Below are positions 25,120-33,016 of a stretch of DNA of 64,000 bases, in pieces (within the stretch, counting starts at the first letter, position 1; every line of letters starts with the position of its first letter). The stretch comes from JAVKFY01 sp040223615 (GTDB lineage Bacteria > Pseudomonadota > Alphaproteobacteria > GCA-2731375): NCBI GenBank assembly GCA_040223615.1, contig JAVKFY010000051.1, forward strand, positions 62,001 to 126,000, in the 5' to 3' direction. The notes under the pieces were generated by a model, which saw only the letters and a program-made list of their open reading frames with translations, searched no databases and was not told the origin of the DNA. The translations under genes and the position numbers were made by a program.

Positions 25120-26526
25120 TCAGGAAAACAGGCCGGAGATGAACTCCACGACCCGCAGGTTGATCAAGTCGTTCCAGGTGACGAACACCGTCAACGTCAA
25201 GATCATCGCCAGCCCGAACCGCAACGCATACTCCTGCATCCGCTCGGTCAACGGCCGGCCGCGAACCGCCTCGAAGGCGTAGAACAACAAGTGACCGCCG
25301 TCCAGCATCGGAATCGGGAACAGGTTGATCAGGCCAAGATTCAGCGACAGCAGAATCGACAGCATCACCACCTGTTCCACGCCGACCTGCGCCGCCTGGC
25401 CGGAAACCTGGGCGATGCGCAGCGGCCCGCCGAGGTCCTCCGTGCCGCGATGCCCGACGATCATCTGACCGACATAGTCGATGGTCTGGGCCAGCATGTT
25501 CCACGAGGTCTGCACCGACGCGACCAGTGCCGAGGTCGGCCCATGCCGGTAGAGCGGGCGTTCGGCGCGCTGGATGCCGATCACCCAGCGCGTTACCGAA
25601 CCGCCATCGGCGTTCTCGTAGTCGCGCGCCTCCGGCACCACCTCCAGGTCGAGGCGGCGTCCGTCGCGCATCACGGTCAGCGCGATCGGCTTGCCCTCGC
25701 CACCGACCACGATGTCCTGCAACCGCTCGAAATTGTCGATTCTCTGACCGTCGGCGGCGACCACGATGTCGTTGACCCGGAACCCGGCGCGCGCCGCCGG
25801 GCTGTCATCCTGCACCAGTCCGACCACCGCCGGGTTGGACGCATAGACACCGATCGTGCCGTAGTCGCGCAGTCCCTGGCCGACGTCGAGCTCGACCGCC
25901 GCCGGCGTGATCGTGAGCGGAATTGTCCGGCCGTCGCGCCGCACCTCCAAGTCCACCGGCAGCCCGGGATTCAGAAGCACTGCTTCCTCAAGCTGCTCGA
26001 AGCGATAGACCGTGCGGCCCTCGACACTCTCGACCACGTCGCCGACCTGCAGGCCGGCCGCCGCGCCGGCGCCGTCGGACAGCACCCGGCCGATCTCCGG
26101 CGGCGTGACCCGCTGGCCGTAGAACACGAACATCGTCGCCAGGATGACGATGGCGTAGATGAAGTTGGCGAACGGGCCGGCGGCGACGATCGCGGTGCGC
26201 TGCCACAGCTTCTTATGGTGGAAGGCCACCTCGCGCTGCGCCGGCGTCAGGCTGTCGAGCATCTTGCCGTCCGGCGCGCTGGTGGCGTTGAGGTCGCCGA
26301 AGAACTTGACGTAGCCGCCGAGCGGCAGCCACGACACCTTCCAGCGCGTACCGGCCTTGTCGTGCCAGCCGAAAATCTCGCGTCCGAAGCCGATCGAGAA
26401 GGTCTCGACCCTGACCTTGCACCAGCGCGCCACCAGGTAGTGCCCCATCTCGTGCACGAACACGAGCACCGTGAGCACCACCAGGAACGGCACCACGTAG
26501 GTCACGAAGTTCAGCACCAAGTCCAA
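25120..26526 (-). CDS. rseP: Site-2 intramembrane zinc metalloprotease RseP
   Basis: A 468-residue S2P protease. HEMGH near the N-terminus is the zinc site (HExxH), with the third ligand in the C-terminal LDGGHLLFY segment. Two PDZ domains lie between (about 125-205 and 210-290). In related bacteria it cuts anti-sigma factors in the envelope stress response. The TTG at 26526 has AAGGAG 6 nt upstream; a GTG at 26556 lies inside dxr and is less likely. It stands directly before bamA, as usual. Confidence 0.92.
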   Translation of the reverse strand: MDLVLNFVTYVVPFLVVLTVLVFVHEMGHYLVARWCKVRVETFSIGFGREIFGWHDKAGTRWKVSWLPLGGYVKFFGDLNATSAPDGKMLDSLTPAQREVAFHHKKLWQRTAIVAAGPFANFIYAIVILATMFVFYGQRVTPPEIGRVLSDGAGAAAGLQVGDVVESVEGRTVYRFEQLEEAVLLNPGLPVDLEVRRDGRTIPLTITPAAVELDVGQGLRDYGTIGVYASNPAVVGLVQDDSPAARAGFRVNDIVVAADGQRIDNFERLQDIVVGGEGKPIALTVMRDGRRLDLEVVPEARDYENADGGSVTRWVIGIQRAERPLYRHGPTSALVASVQTSWNMLAQTIDYVGQMIVGHRGTEDLGGPLRIAQVSGQAAQVGVEQVVMLSILLSLNLGLINLFPIPMLDGGHLLFYAFEAVRGRPLTERMQEYALRFGLAMILTLTVFVTWNDLINLRVVEFISGLFS

Positions 26527-26543
26527 AACCGTCTCCTTGCGGC

Positions 26544-27737
26544 CTAGGCCGCACACCCGGCGACCAGCTCCGCCGCGACCCGGCGCGCTGCCTGGTCGGA
26601 CGCCAGCACCGTCTCAAGGCTGTCACATGCCGCCGCCGGCAATCTGGCGGCGACCCCCTCGACCACGCGGGCAATGTCGAGAAAGCCGATGCGGCCCTTC
26701 AGGAACGCCTCGACCGCGATCTCATTGCCGGCGTTCAGCACCGTCGGCGCCGTGCCCCCCGCGGCCAACGCAGCCGCCGCCAGGCGCAACGCCGGGAACC
26801 GCTCCGGATCCGGCGCCTCGAATGTCAGCTGGCCGATCGCCACCAGGTCGAGCTTCGGCGCGTGCGTCGCCATCCGGTCCGGCCACCCCAGCGCGTAGGC
26901 GATCGGCGTGCGCATGTCCGGCGTGCCGAGCTGCGCCAGCACCGAGCCGTCGACGTAGGCAACCAGGCTGTGTACCACCGATTGCGGCTGGATCAGTATC
27001 TCGATCTGCTCCGCGCGCACCGGGAACAGATAGGCCGCCTCGATGAGTTCCAGGCCCTTGTTCATCATCGTGGCGCTGTCGACCGAGATCTTGCTGCCCA
27101 TCTGCCAGTTCGGGTGCGCCATCGCCTGCTCCGGCGTCACTTCGGCCATCGCCGCGCGGTCGAGTTCGCGGAACGGGCCGCCCGAGCCGGTCAGGATGAT
27201 GCGCTCGACCCGCTCCGGCCGGTCGAAGTCGAAGACCTGGAAGATCGCGTTGTGCTCACTGTCGACCGGCAGCAGCGTGGCGCCATGCCGACGCACCTCG
27301 TCGAGCATCAGCTCGCCGGCACAGACCAGGCATTCCTTGTTGGCGAAGGCAACCAGCCGGCCGGCGCGCGCGGCGGCCAGGGTCGGCGCCAACCCGGCGG
27401 CGCCGACAATACCGGCCATCACCCAGTCGGCCGGCCGTCCGGCCGCCTCGATCAAGGCCTCCGGACCCGCCGCGACCTCGATGCCGGAACCGGACAGCGC
27501 CGCTTTCAGGTCGCCATAGCGCGCCGGATCGGCGACCACGGCACATTTCGCGCCGACCTGGCGCGCCTGGCGCGCCAGCAGGTCGACGTTGGCTCGCGCG
27601 GTCAGCGCCTCGACCGCGAACCGCTCCGGCTCGCGCGCGATCAGGTCGATGGTGTTGCAGCCGACCGAACCGGTCGAACCCAGGATGCTGACCCGGCGGA
27701 CCGCGCCAGCCTTGGCCTTGGCGAGCACCGTCACCAT
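26544..27737 (-). CDS. dxr: 1-deoxy-D-xylulose 5-phosphate reductoisomerase
   Basis: A 397-residue enzyme of the MEP isoprenoid pathway, turning DXP into MEP with NADPH. The NADPH-binding VSILGSTGSVG opens the protein; the metal and substrate motifs include VDSEHNAIFQ, LTGSGGPFRE and KISVDSATMMNKGLE. It overlaps cdsA by 7 nt. Isoprenoid supply here is logical, because uppS, using its product, lies two genes upstream. Confidence 0.97.
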   Translation of the reverse strand: MVTVLAKAKAGAVRRVSILGSTGSVGCNTIDLIAREPERFAVEALTARANVDLLARQARQVGAKCAVVADPARYGDLKAALSGSGIEVAAGPEALIEAAGRPADWVMAGIVGAAGLAPTLAAARAGRLVAFANKECLVCAGELMLDEVRRHGATLLPVDSEHNAIFQVFDFDRPERVERIILTGSGGPFRELDRAAMAEVTPEQAMAHPNWQMGSKISVDSATMMNKGLELIEAAYLFPVRAEQIEILIQPQSVVHSLVAYVDGSVLAQLGTPDMRTPIAYALGWPDRMATHAPKLDLVAIGQLTFEAPDPERFPALRLAAAALAAGGTAPTVLNAGNEIAVEAFLKGRIGFLDIARVVEGVAARLPAAACDSLETVLASDQAARRVAAELVAGCAA

Positions 27738-28558
27738 AGCGGCCACCGCCCGTGGCTCAGCGCGTACAGCGCCGCCGTCGCCGGCGCCGCCGCCAGCAGC
27801 GCGTCGACCCGGTCCAGGATACCGCCGTGGCCGGGGATCAGCGTGCCGCTGTCCTTCACGTCGAAACGGCGCTTGAGCATCGATTCCGCCAGGTCGCCGC
27901 CCTGCGACAGCGCCGCCACCACGGCGCTCAGGCCGGCCGCCGGCAGCACCGCGAAGCCGCCCCACGCAGCCACCGCGCCGCCGGCGATGGCGGCCGCGAC
28001 CATGCCGCCGATCAGCCCGGCCCAGGTCTTGTTCGGCGAGATGCGCGGCGCCAGCTTCGGCCCGCCGATGCCGCGCCCGGCGAAGTAGGCGCCGGTGTCG
28101 GAAGCCCATACCGTCGCCAGCAGCCAACCGACCAGCCACAGACCGATCTCGGGCTGCAGCCGCAACCAGACCAGCGCGCAGGCCGGCAGGCCCAGCCACA
28201 GGAACGGCAGCAGCCGCCAGGGCCGCTGCTTGGCGTCGGTCTTCACCAGCGCCGCGGCGGCACCGATCGCCAGCACCAGCGGCGCCGCCCAGACCGGCGT
28301 CATCGGCAGCACCAGCACTGCGCCGGCCAGGAACACGATCGTGCCGGTCGCCTCGCGGTCGATGTCGCCCAGCGTCAGTTGATGCCACTCGACTCCCATC
28401 AACACCACCACCAGCGCGATCAAGGCCACGAAGGGCCAACTGCCGACCCACACCAGCGCCAGCACCAACGGAATCAGTGCGGCCGCGGACAACACCCGCA
28501 GCGCCAAGCCGCTACCCGTCGATTGCGCCATACCGCCGTTCGCGGCGATGGAACTCAT
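27731..28558 (-). CDS. cdsA: Phosphatidate cytidylyltransferase
   Basis: A 275-residue inner membrane enzyme making CDP-diacylglycerol from CTP and phosphatidate. It has about seven membrane helices and the family signature near the C-terminus, KRRFDVKDSGTLIPGHGGILDR, split here by position: Lys/Arg at about residue 215 and GHGGILDRVD after it. The ATG at 28558, inside uppS, has GGAAG 9 nt upstream; an ATG at 28531 is also possible. Both overlap the uppS 3' end. Confidence 0.92.
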   Translation of the reverse strand: MSSIAANGGMAQSTGSGLALRVLSAAALIPLVLALVWVGSWPFVALIALVVVLMGVEWHQLTLGDIDREATGTIVFLAGAVLVLPMTPVWAAPLVLAIGAAAALVKTDAKQRPWRLLPFLWLGLPACALVWLRLQPEIGLWLVGWLLATVWASDTGAYFAGRGIGGPKLAPRISPNKTWAGLIGGMVAAAIAGGAVAAWGGFAVLPAAGLSAVVAALSQGGDLAESMLKRRFDVKDSGTLIPGHGGILDRVDALLAAAPATAALYALSHGRWPLW

Positions 28559-29249
28559 GAATTGCGTCTTCCAGGCTGCTCTTCTCGAAGTCGGGCCACA
28601 GCAGGTCGAGGAATACCAGCTCGGTATACGCCGACTGCCATAGCAGGAAATTGGACAGGCGCTGTTCTCCACTGGTCCGGATCAGCACATCCGGATCGGG
28701 AATATCCTTTGTCTGCAGGCGGCTTGCAAACGATTCTTCAGTAATGTCCTCAACCGAAAGGCGACCCGCTGCCACGGCTTCGGCAAGGCCCCGCGCGGCC
28801 TGGATGATCTCGTGCTGGCTGCCATAGTTGATCGCCACCACCAAGGTCAGCCCGGTATTGCCAGCGGTGGTCCCCTCCGCCTCGTCGATCAGCGCCACAA
28901 GGTCCTTGGCCAGCGCGTCACGGTCGCCGATGAAACGCAGCCGGACGCCGTTCTTGTGCAACTCGGCCAGTTCTCGGCGCAGGTAGAGGCGCAGCAGGCC
29001 CATCAGGTCGTCGACCTCGGTGCGCGGGCGCTTCCAGTTCTCCGAACTGAAGGCGTAGAGCGTCAGGTAACCGATGCCGAGCTGCTGTGCCGCCTCCACG
29101 GCGCGGCGCACCGCCTCCGCCCCTTGCCGGTGCCCCATCGCCCGCGGCAGCCCGCGCGCCTTCGCCCACCGGCCGTTGCCGTCCATGATGATGGCGACGT
29201 GACGCGGCGGCGCGTCGACCTGCGGGCTGACGGATGATGCGGACTCCAT
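28512..29249 (-). CDS. uppS: Undecaprenyl diphosphate synthase
   Basis: A 245-residue cis-prenyltransferase making the C55 carrier lipid for peptidoglycan and O-antigen. Signature motifs are visible: MDGNGRWAKARG with the catalytic Asp, GHRQGAEAVR, YAFSSENWKRP, and RTSGEQRLSNFLLWQSAYTE. It begins 6 nt after the frr stop and overlaps cdsA by 47 nt if the upstream cdsA start is used. Confidence 0.96.
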   Translation of the reverse strand: MESASSVSPQVDAPPRHVAIIMDGNGRWAKARGLPRAMGHRQGAEAVRRAVEAAQQLGIGYLTLYAFSSENWKRPRTEVDDLMGLLRLYLRRELAELHKNGVRLRFIGDRDALAKDLVALIDEAEGTTAGNTGLTLVVAINYGSQHEIIQAARGLAEAVAAGRLSVEDITEESFASRLQTKDIPDPDVLIRTSGEQRLSNFLLWQSAYTELVFLDLLWPDFEKSSLEDAIHEFHRRERRYGAIDG

Positions 29250-29255
29250 GCCCGC

Positions 29256-29813
29256 CTAGACCTGCATGATCTCTTTTTCCTTGGTCGCCAGCGCCTCGTC
29301 GATCTCGGCGACGGCGGCGTCGGTCAGCGACTGCACTTCGTCGCCCCAAAGATGATGGTCGTCCTGGCTCAACTCGCCGTCCTTTTCCATCTTCTTCAGC
29401 GTTTCCATGCCGTCGCGGCGCACGTTGCGCACGGCGATTTTGGCCTGCTCGGCATATTTATGCGCGATCTTGGCCAGATCCTGGCGCCGCTCCTCGGTCA
29501 GTTCGGGAATCGGCAGGCGCAGCAACTGGCCCTCGACGATCGGGTTCAGGCCCAGGCCGCTCTCGCGAATCGCCCGTTCCACGGCGCCGACATTGGCCTT
29601 GTCCCAGACCTGAACCGACAGCATGCGCGGTTCCGGCACCGACAGCGTAGCGACCTGATTGATCGGCATTGGTGAGCCGTAGGCCTGAACCACCAGTGGT
29701 TCCAGCAGGCTAGCCGAGGCGCGGCCGGTCCGCAGACCGCCGAACTCCTGCCGCAGCACCTCGACCGCCCCCTTCATCCGCCGTTCCAGGTCGGAAATGT
29801 CGGGATCGGCCAC
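29256..29813 (-). CDS. frr: Ribosome recycling factor
   Basis: A 185-residue protein, the standard length for RRF, which with EF-G splits the post-termination ribosome. The three-helix bundle pattern is visible, with LRTGRAS and the C-terminal EEIDEALATKEKEIMQV-type ending. The GTG at 29813 has GGGGAG 5 nt upstream and starts 2 nt after the pyrH stop; a longer open frame overlapping pyrH is not the protein. Confidence 0.96.
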   Translation of the reverse strand: MADPDISDLERRMKGAVEVLRQEFGGLRTGRASASLLEPLVVQAYGSPMPINQVATLSVPEPRMLSVQVWDKANVGAVERAIRESGLGLNPIVEGQLLRLPIPELTEERRQDLAKIAHKYAEQAKIAVRNVRRDGMETLKKMEKDGELSQDDHHLWGDEVQSLTDAAVAEIDEALATKEKEIMQV

Positions 29814-29815
29814 GT

Positions 29816-30553
29816 TCACTCCCCCCGTATGATTGTGCATTGCCCCCGGCCAAGCACCACATCTGCGAAGGCGCCGGCCAAGTGGATGGAGAAGACGAGT
29901 ATAGGAATCTGGTTCTCGCGCGCGAGGGAAATCGCCGCCGCGTCCATGACCTTCAGGTCGCGCGCCAGTACATCGTGGAACGTCAGTTCCTCGAAACGTT
30001 TCGCGTTCGGATTCTTCACCGGGTCGGAATCGTAGACGCCGTCGACCTGGGTTCCCTTGAACAGCACTTCGCAGCCGGTCTCCGCCGCGCGCAGCGCCGC
30101 GGTCGTATCGGTGGTGAAGAACGGGTTCCCGGTGCCGGCGGCGAAGATCACCGCCCGGCCCAGCTCCAGGTGTCGGATCGCCCGGCGCCGGATATAGGGC
30201 TCGCACACCGACGCCATCGGGATCGCCGACTGCACCCGGCTGACCACGCCGCATTCCTCCAGCGCGTTCTGCAAGGCCAGTCCGTTGATGACGGTGGCCA
30301 GCATGCCCATGTAGTCGGCGCTGGCCCGTTCCATGCCGACGGTGGCGCCGGCGACGCCACGGAAGATATTGCCGCCGCCGATCACGATGGCGACCTCGAC
30401 GCCCAGGGCAAGCACCTGTTTGATATCGTTGGCGATGCGCCCAACGGTATCGAAGTCGATGCCGTATTCGCTGCCGCCCATCAGGGCCTCGCCGGACAGC
30501 TTCAGCATCACCCTCTTATAGGGTGGCGTGCCGGCGGCGGACTCCGCGGTCAT
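29816..30553 (-). CDS. pyrH: UMP kinase
   Basis: A 245-residue hexameric kinase of the amino acid kinase fold that makes UDP from UMP with ATP. Visible motifs are KLSGEALMG, VIGGGNIFRG and GTGNPFFTTDTTAALRA. The order tsf-pyrH-frr is among the most conserved in bacteria. It follows tsf after 16 nt. Confidence 0.97.
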   Translation of the reverse strand: MTAESAAGTPPYKRVMLKLSGEALMGGSEYGIDFDTVGRIANDIKQVLALGVEVAIVIGGGNIFRGVAGATVGMERASADYMGMLATVINGLALQNALEECGVVSRVQSAIPMASVCEPYIRRRAIRHLELGRAVIFAAGTGNPFFTTDTTAALRAAETGCEVLFKGTQVDGVYDSDPVKNPNAKRFEELTFHDVLARDLKVMDAAAISLARENQIPILVFSIHLAGAFADVVLGRGQCTIIRGE

Positions 30554-30569
30554 CGGCGCCGCGCCCGAC

Positions 30570-31499
30570 TTAGGCGCCGGCCTGCGCGGCCGCGACCTCG
30601 GCCGCGAAGTCCTTCTCTTCCTTCTCCACGCCCTCGCCCAGGGCGAAGCGGACGAAGCCGGTGATCTTCACCGGGGCGCCCAGGTCCTTGCCAGCCTGCT
30701 CCAGCACCTTGGAGACCCGAAGGTCGGGATCGTGCACCCACACCTGCTCGGTCAGCACCACGTCCTCGTAGAACTTGCGCAGGCGGCCCTCGACCATCTT
30801 CTCGATGATGTTCTCCGGCTTGCCGCTCTCGCGCGCCTGCTCGCTCAGCACCGCGCGCTCGCGCTCGATCGACTGCGGATCGAGCGCCGCGACGTCGACC
30901 GACTGCGGCGCGGCGGCCGCGATGTGCATCGCGACCTGCTTGCCGAGCTCGGCCAGCTTGGCCGCGTCACCGGATGATTCCAGCGCCACCAGTACGCCGA
31001 TCCGGCCCAGGCCAGGCGCGGCGGCGGCATGCGTGTAGGCGCCAACCACGCCCGGATCGGCGCGCAACGCCGCGGCCCGGCGCAGCGTCATGTTCTCGCC
31101 GATGGTGGCCACCAGGTTGGTCAGTTCGTCCTGCACGCTGTGGCCCGCGCCGGGATAGCTGGCGGCCAGGATCGCGGCGACATCATCGCCGGTCTCGTTG
31201 GCGATGCCAGCCACGGTGCTCGCGAAGCCCTGGAACTGCTCATTGCGGGCGACGAAATCGGTCTCCGAATTGACCTCGACGACGGCACCACGGCCGCCAT
31301 CGGTCGCCACCGCGACCAGGCCTTCGGCGGCGACCCGCCCGGACTTCTTCTGCGCCGCGGCCAGGCCCTTGGTGCGCAGCCAGTCGACCGCAGCCTCCAT
31401 GTCGCCATCGGCTTCGGTGAGCGCCTTCTTGCAGTCCATCATGCCGGCGCCGGTCTTGTCGCGAAGCTCTTTCACGAGAGAGGCAGTGATCTGCGCCAT
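30570..31499 (-). CDS. tsf: Elongation factor Ts
   Basis: A 309-residue nucleotide exchange factor for EF-Tu. The N-terminal domain holds VKELRDKTGAGMMDCKKAL, and the core has the conserved VEVNSETDFVARNEQF segment. Separated from rpsB by 55 nt that hold a stable hairpin, which may set the tsf level relative to S2. Confidence 0.97.
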   Translation of the reverse strand: MAQITASLVKELRDKTGAGMMDCKKALTEADGDMEAAVDWLRTKGLAAAQKKSGRVAAEGLVAVATDGGRGAVVEVNSETDFVARNEQFQGFASTVAGIANETGDDVAAILAASYPGAGHSVQDELTNLVATIGENMTLRRAAALRADPGVVGAYTHAAAAPGLGRIGVLVALESSGDAAKLAELGKQVAMHIAAAAPQSVDVAALDPQSIERERAVLSEQARESGKPENIIEKMVEGRLRKFYEDVVLTEQVWVHDPDLRVSKVLEQAGKDLGAPVKITGFVRFALGEGVEKEEKDFAAEVAAAQAGA

Positions 31500-31531
31500 G
31501 TTAACCTCGTAGATTCAGAATGTGTTCCAAC

Positions 31532-31553
31532 CGCTTGCCTGAAAAGGCAAACG
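31532..31553 (-). promoter_or_regulatory. Intercistronic hairpin between rpsB and tsf
   Basis: On the minus strand an 8-bp stem closes a TTTTCA loop, with TTTGCC pairing to GGCAAG and one G-T pair. It begins 1 nt after the rpsB stop. There is no T-run behind it, so it more likely slows decay or lets part of the polymerases stop than ends the transcript. Confidence 0.45.
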
Positions 31554-31554
31554 C

Positions 31555-32394
31555 TTACTCGGCGGCCGGGGTCTGCTCGGCGGCTGGCGCGGCTTCCGGG
31601 GCGGCTGGCGCGGCTTCCGGAGCGGCTTCGGCGACCGGCTCGTCGAGCTCCTCGACCGTGACTTCCTGCTCGCCGACGTCGACACCGGAGGCCGACAGCT
31701 CCTGCTGCAGCCCGGAGATCACCGCCCGGCCGACCAGGTCGCAATACAGCTCCACGGCGCGGCTGGCGTCGTCGTTGCCGGGGATCGGGAAGGTCACGCG
31801 ATCCGGGTCGGAGTTGCTGTCGACCACCGCGACCACGGGGATGCCCAGGGTGCGCGCCTCGTCGATGGCGATCTTTTCCTTCACCGTGTCGACCACGAAC
31901 ATCAGGTCGGGCAGCCCGCCCATCTCCTTGATGCCGCCCAGCGTGAGCTGCAGCTTCTCCAGCTCGCGGCTGCGGCGCAGGGTTTCTTTCTTGGTGAGGC
32001 CCGTATGCTCTTCGGCGAGCTGGTTTTCCAACTCGTTCAGCCGGCGGATCGACTGCGAGATCGTCTTCCAGTTGGTCAGCATGCCGCCGAGCCAGCGGTG
32101 GTTGACGTAGTACTGGCCGCAGCGGCCGGCGTGGTCGGCGACCAGGTCCGACGCCTGCCGCTTGGTGCCGACGAACAGCACCCGGCCGCCGCCGGCGACG
32201 GTGTCGCGGACCGCGACCAGCGCGCGATGCAGCAGCGGCACTGACTGGCGCAGGTCGATGATGTGAATGTTGTTGCGGGCGCCATAGATGTAGCGGCCCA
32301 TCTTCGGGTTCCAGCGGTGCGTCTGGTGCCCGAAGTGCACGCCCGCTTCCAGGAGCTGGCGCATGGTGAAGGTCGGTAGTTCGGCAATGCTCAT
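31555..32394 (-). CDS. rpsB: 30S ribosomal protein S2
   Basis: A 279-residue S2 protein with the usual openings FTMRQLLEAGVHFGHQTHRWNP and the family motif PDLMFVVDTVKEKIAIDEA. It has a C-terminal tail of about 40 residues rich in Ala, Pro and Glu, an extension common in alphaproteobacteria. GGAG stands 6 nt before the ATG. First gene of the long block that runs to lpxB. Confidence 0.98.
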   Translation of the reverse strand: MSIAELPTFTMRQLLEAGVHFGHQTHRWNPKMGRYIYGARNNIHIIDLRQSVPLLHRALVAVRDTVAGGGRVLFVGTKRQASDLVADHAGRCGQYYVNHRWLGGMLTNWKTISQSIRRLNELENQLAEEHTGLTKKETLRRSRELEKLQLTLGGIKEMGGLPDLMFVVDTVKEKIAIDEARTLGIPVVAVVDSNSDPDRVTFPIPGNDDASRAVELYCDLVGRAVISGLQQELSASGVDVGEQEVTVEELDEPVAEAAPEAAPAAPEAAPAAEQTPAAE

Positions 32395-32502
32395 CGGTAT
32401 CTCCGGTTAGCCGCCGTGGGCCAGTTCATCCGGCCACCTGGCCAGACACCGGAACGAGGCACGAATGTGCCCCGCAAGACCCACGTGTGAAGTTGCGGCG
32501 GC

Positions 32503-32531
32503 TACATAGCCCTATGCGGGCGCCATGGCAA
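32503..32531 (-). promoter_or_regulatory. Promoter of the rpsB-tsf block
   Basis: On the minus strand TTGCCA (32531-32526) and TATGTA (32508-32503) are spaced by 17 nt. The expected start near 32496 gives a leader of about 100 nt before rpsB, long enough for autoregulatory structure of the kind known for S2. Confidence 0.55.
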
Positions 32532-32547
32532 GGGCCGCGGCCGTTGC

Positions 32548-32946
32548 CTAGCCGCCGGAAACGATATGCCAGCGCCCATCGCCGCGCAGGCAGGCGACGC
32601 CATGGAACGGCGTGCCCCGCCCGTCGACCGTGGCGTCGCCGTTGAAGCGCGCGCAGGTCTCGCGCGGCGGCGGTGGCGGCGCCGGCTGTACGTAGTAGAC
32701 CGGCGGCGGCGCGAAAATCACCGTGGAGCGGTAGTGCGGCCGGTAGTGGTGGCGGTGATGACCATAGTGATGCCCGCGCCAGTGATGCCCGCGCCAGTGG
32801 TGGCCACGGTGATAGCCGCGGTGGTGGTACCCCGACCCGACCCCGAAGCTGAAGAAGAAGTCGCCCCCGGCCGTCGCCGGCATGGCGACGCCCAGCCCGG
32901 CGACCAGCGCCAGTCCGGCAAAGAGCGTTCGTCCATAAGGTTTCAC
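32548..32946 (-). CDS. Exported His/Tyr-rich protein of unknown function
   Basis: A 132-residue protein with a GTG start and GAGGG 7 nt upstream. A signal peptide of about 26 residues ends in ATA before GGDFFFSFG. Residues about 38-72 are a His/Arg/Gly/Tyr-rich stretch with two identical Arg-Gly-His-His-Trp units, encoded by a tandem 15-bp repeat (32766-32795). A Pro-rich hinge and a small C-terminal domain with two Cys follow (CARFNGDATVDG and GVACLRGDGRW). The His-rich part could bind Ni, Zn or Cu; this is inference. No function is known. Confidence 0.7.
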   Translation of the reverse strand: MKPYGRTLFAGLALVAGLGVAMPATAGGDFFFSFGVGSGYHHRGYHRGHHWRGHHWRGHHYGHHRHHYRPHYRSTVIFAPPPVYYVQPAPPPPPRETCARFNGDATVDGRGTPFHGVACLRGDGRWHIVSGG

Positions 32947-33016
32947 GGCACGTCCCTCGCGCCCAGCAAGCTTGCCTCACTCTAGCACGCCGCGCGCCCT
33001 GCGGCTCCGTCGCCGC

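Noticed and set aside
25091..25504. 138-codon N-terminal extension of bamA
   Set aside because: It lies within rseP in another frame and would bury the signal peptide.
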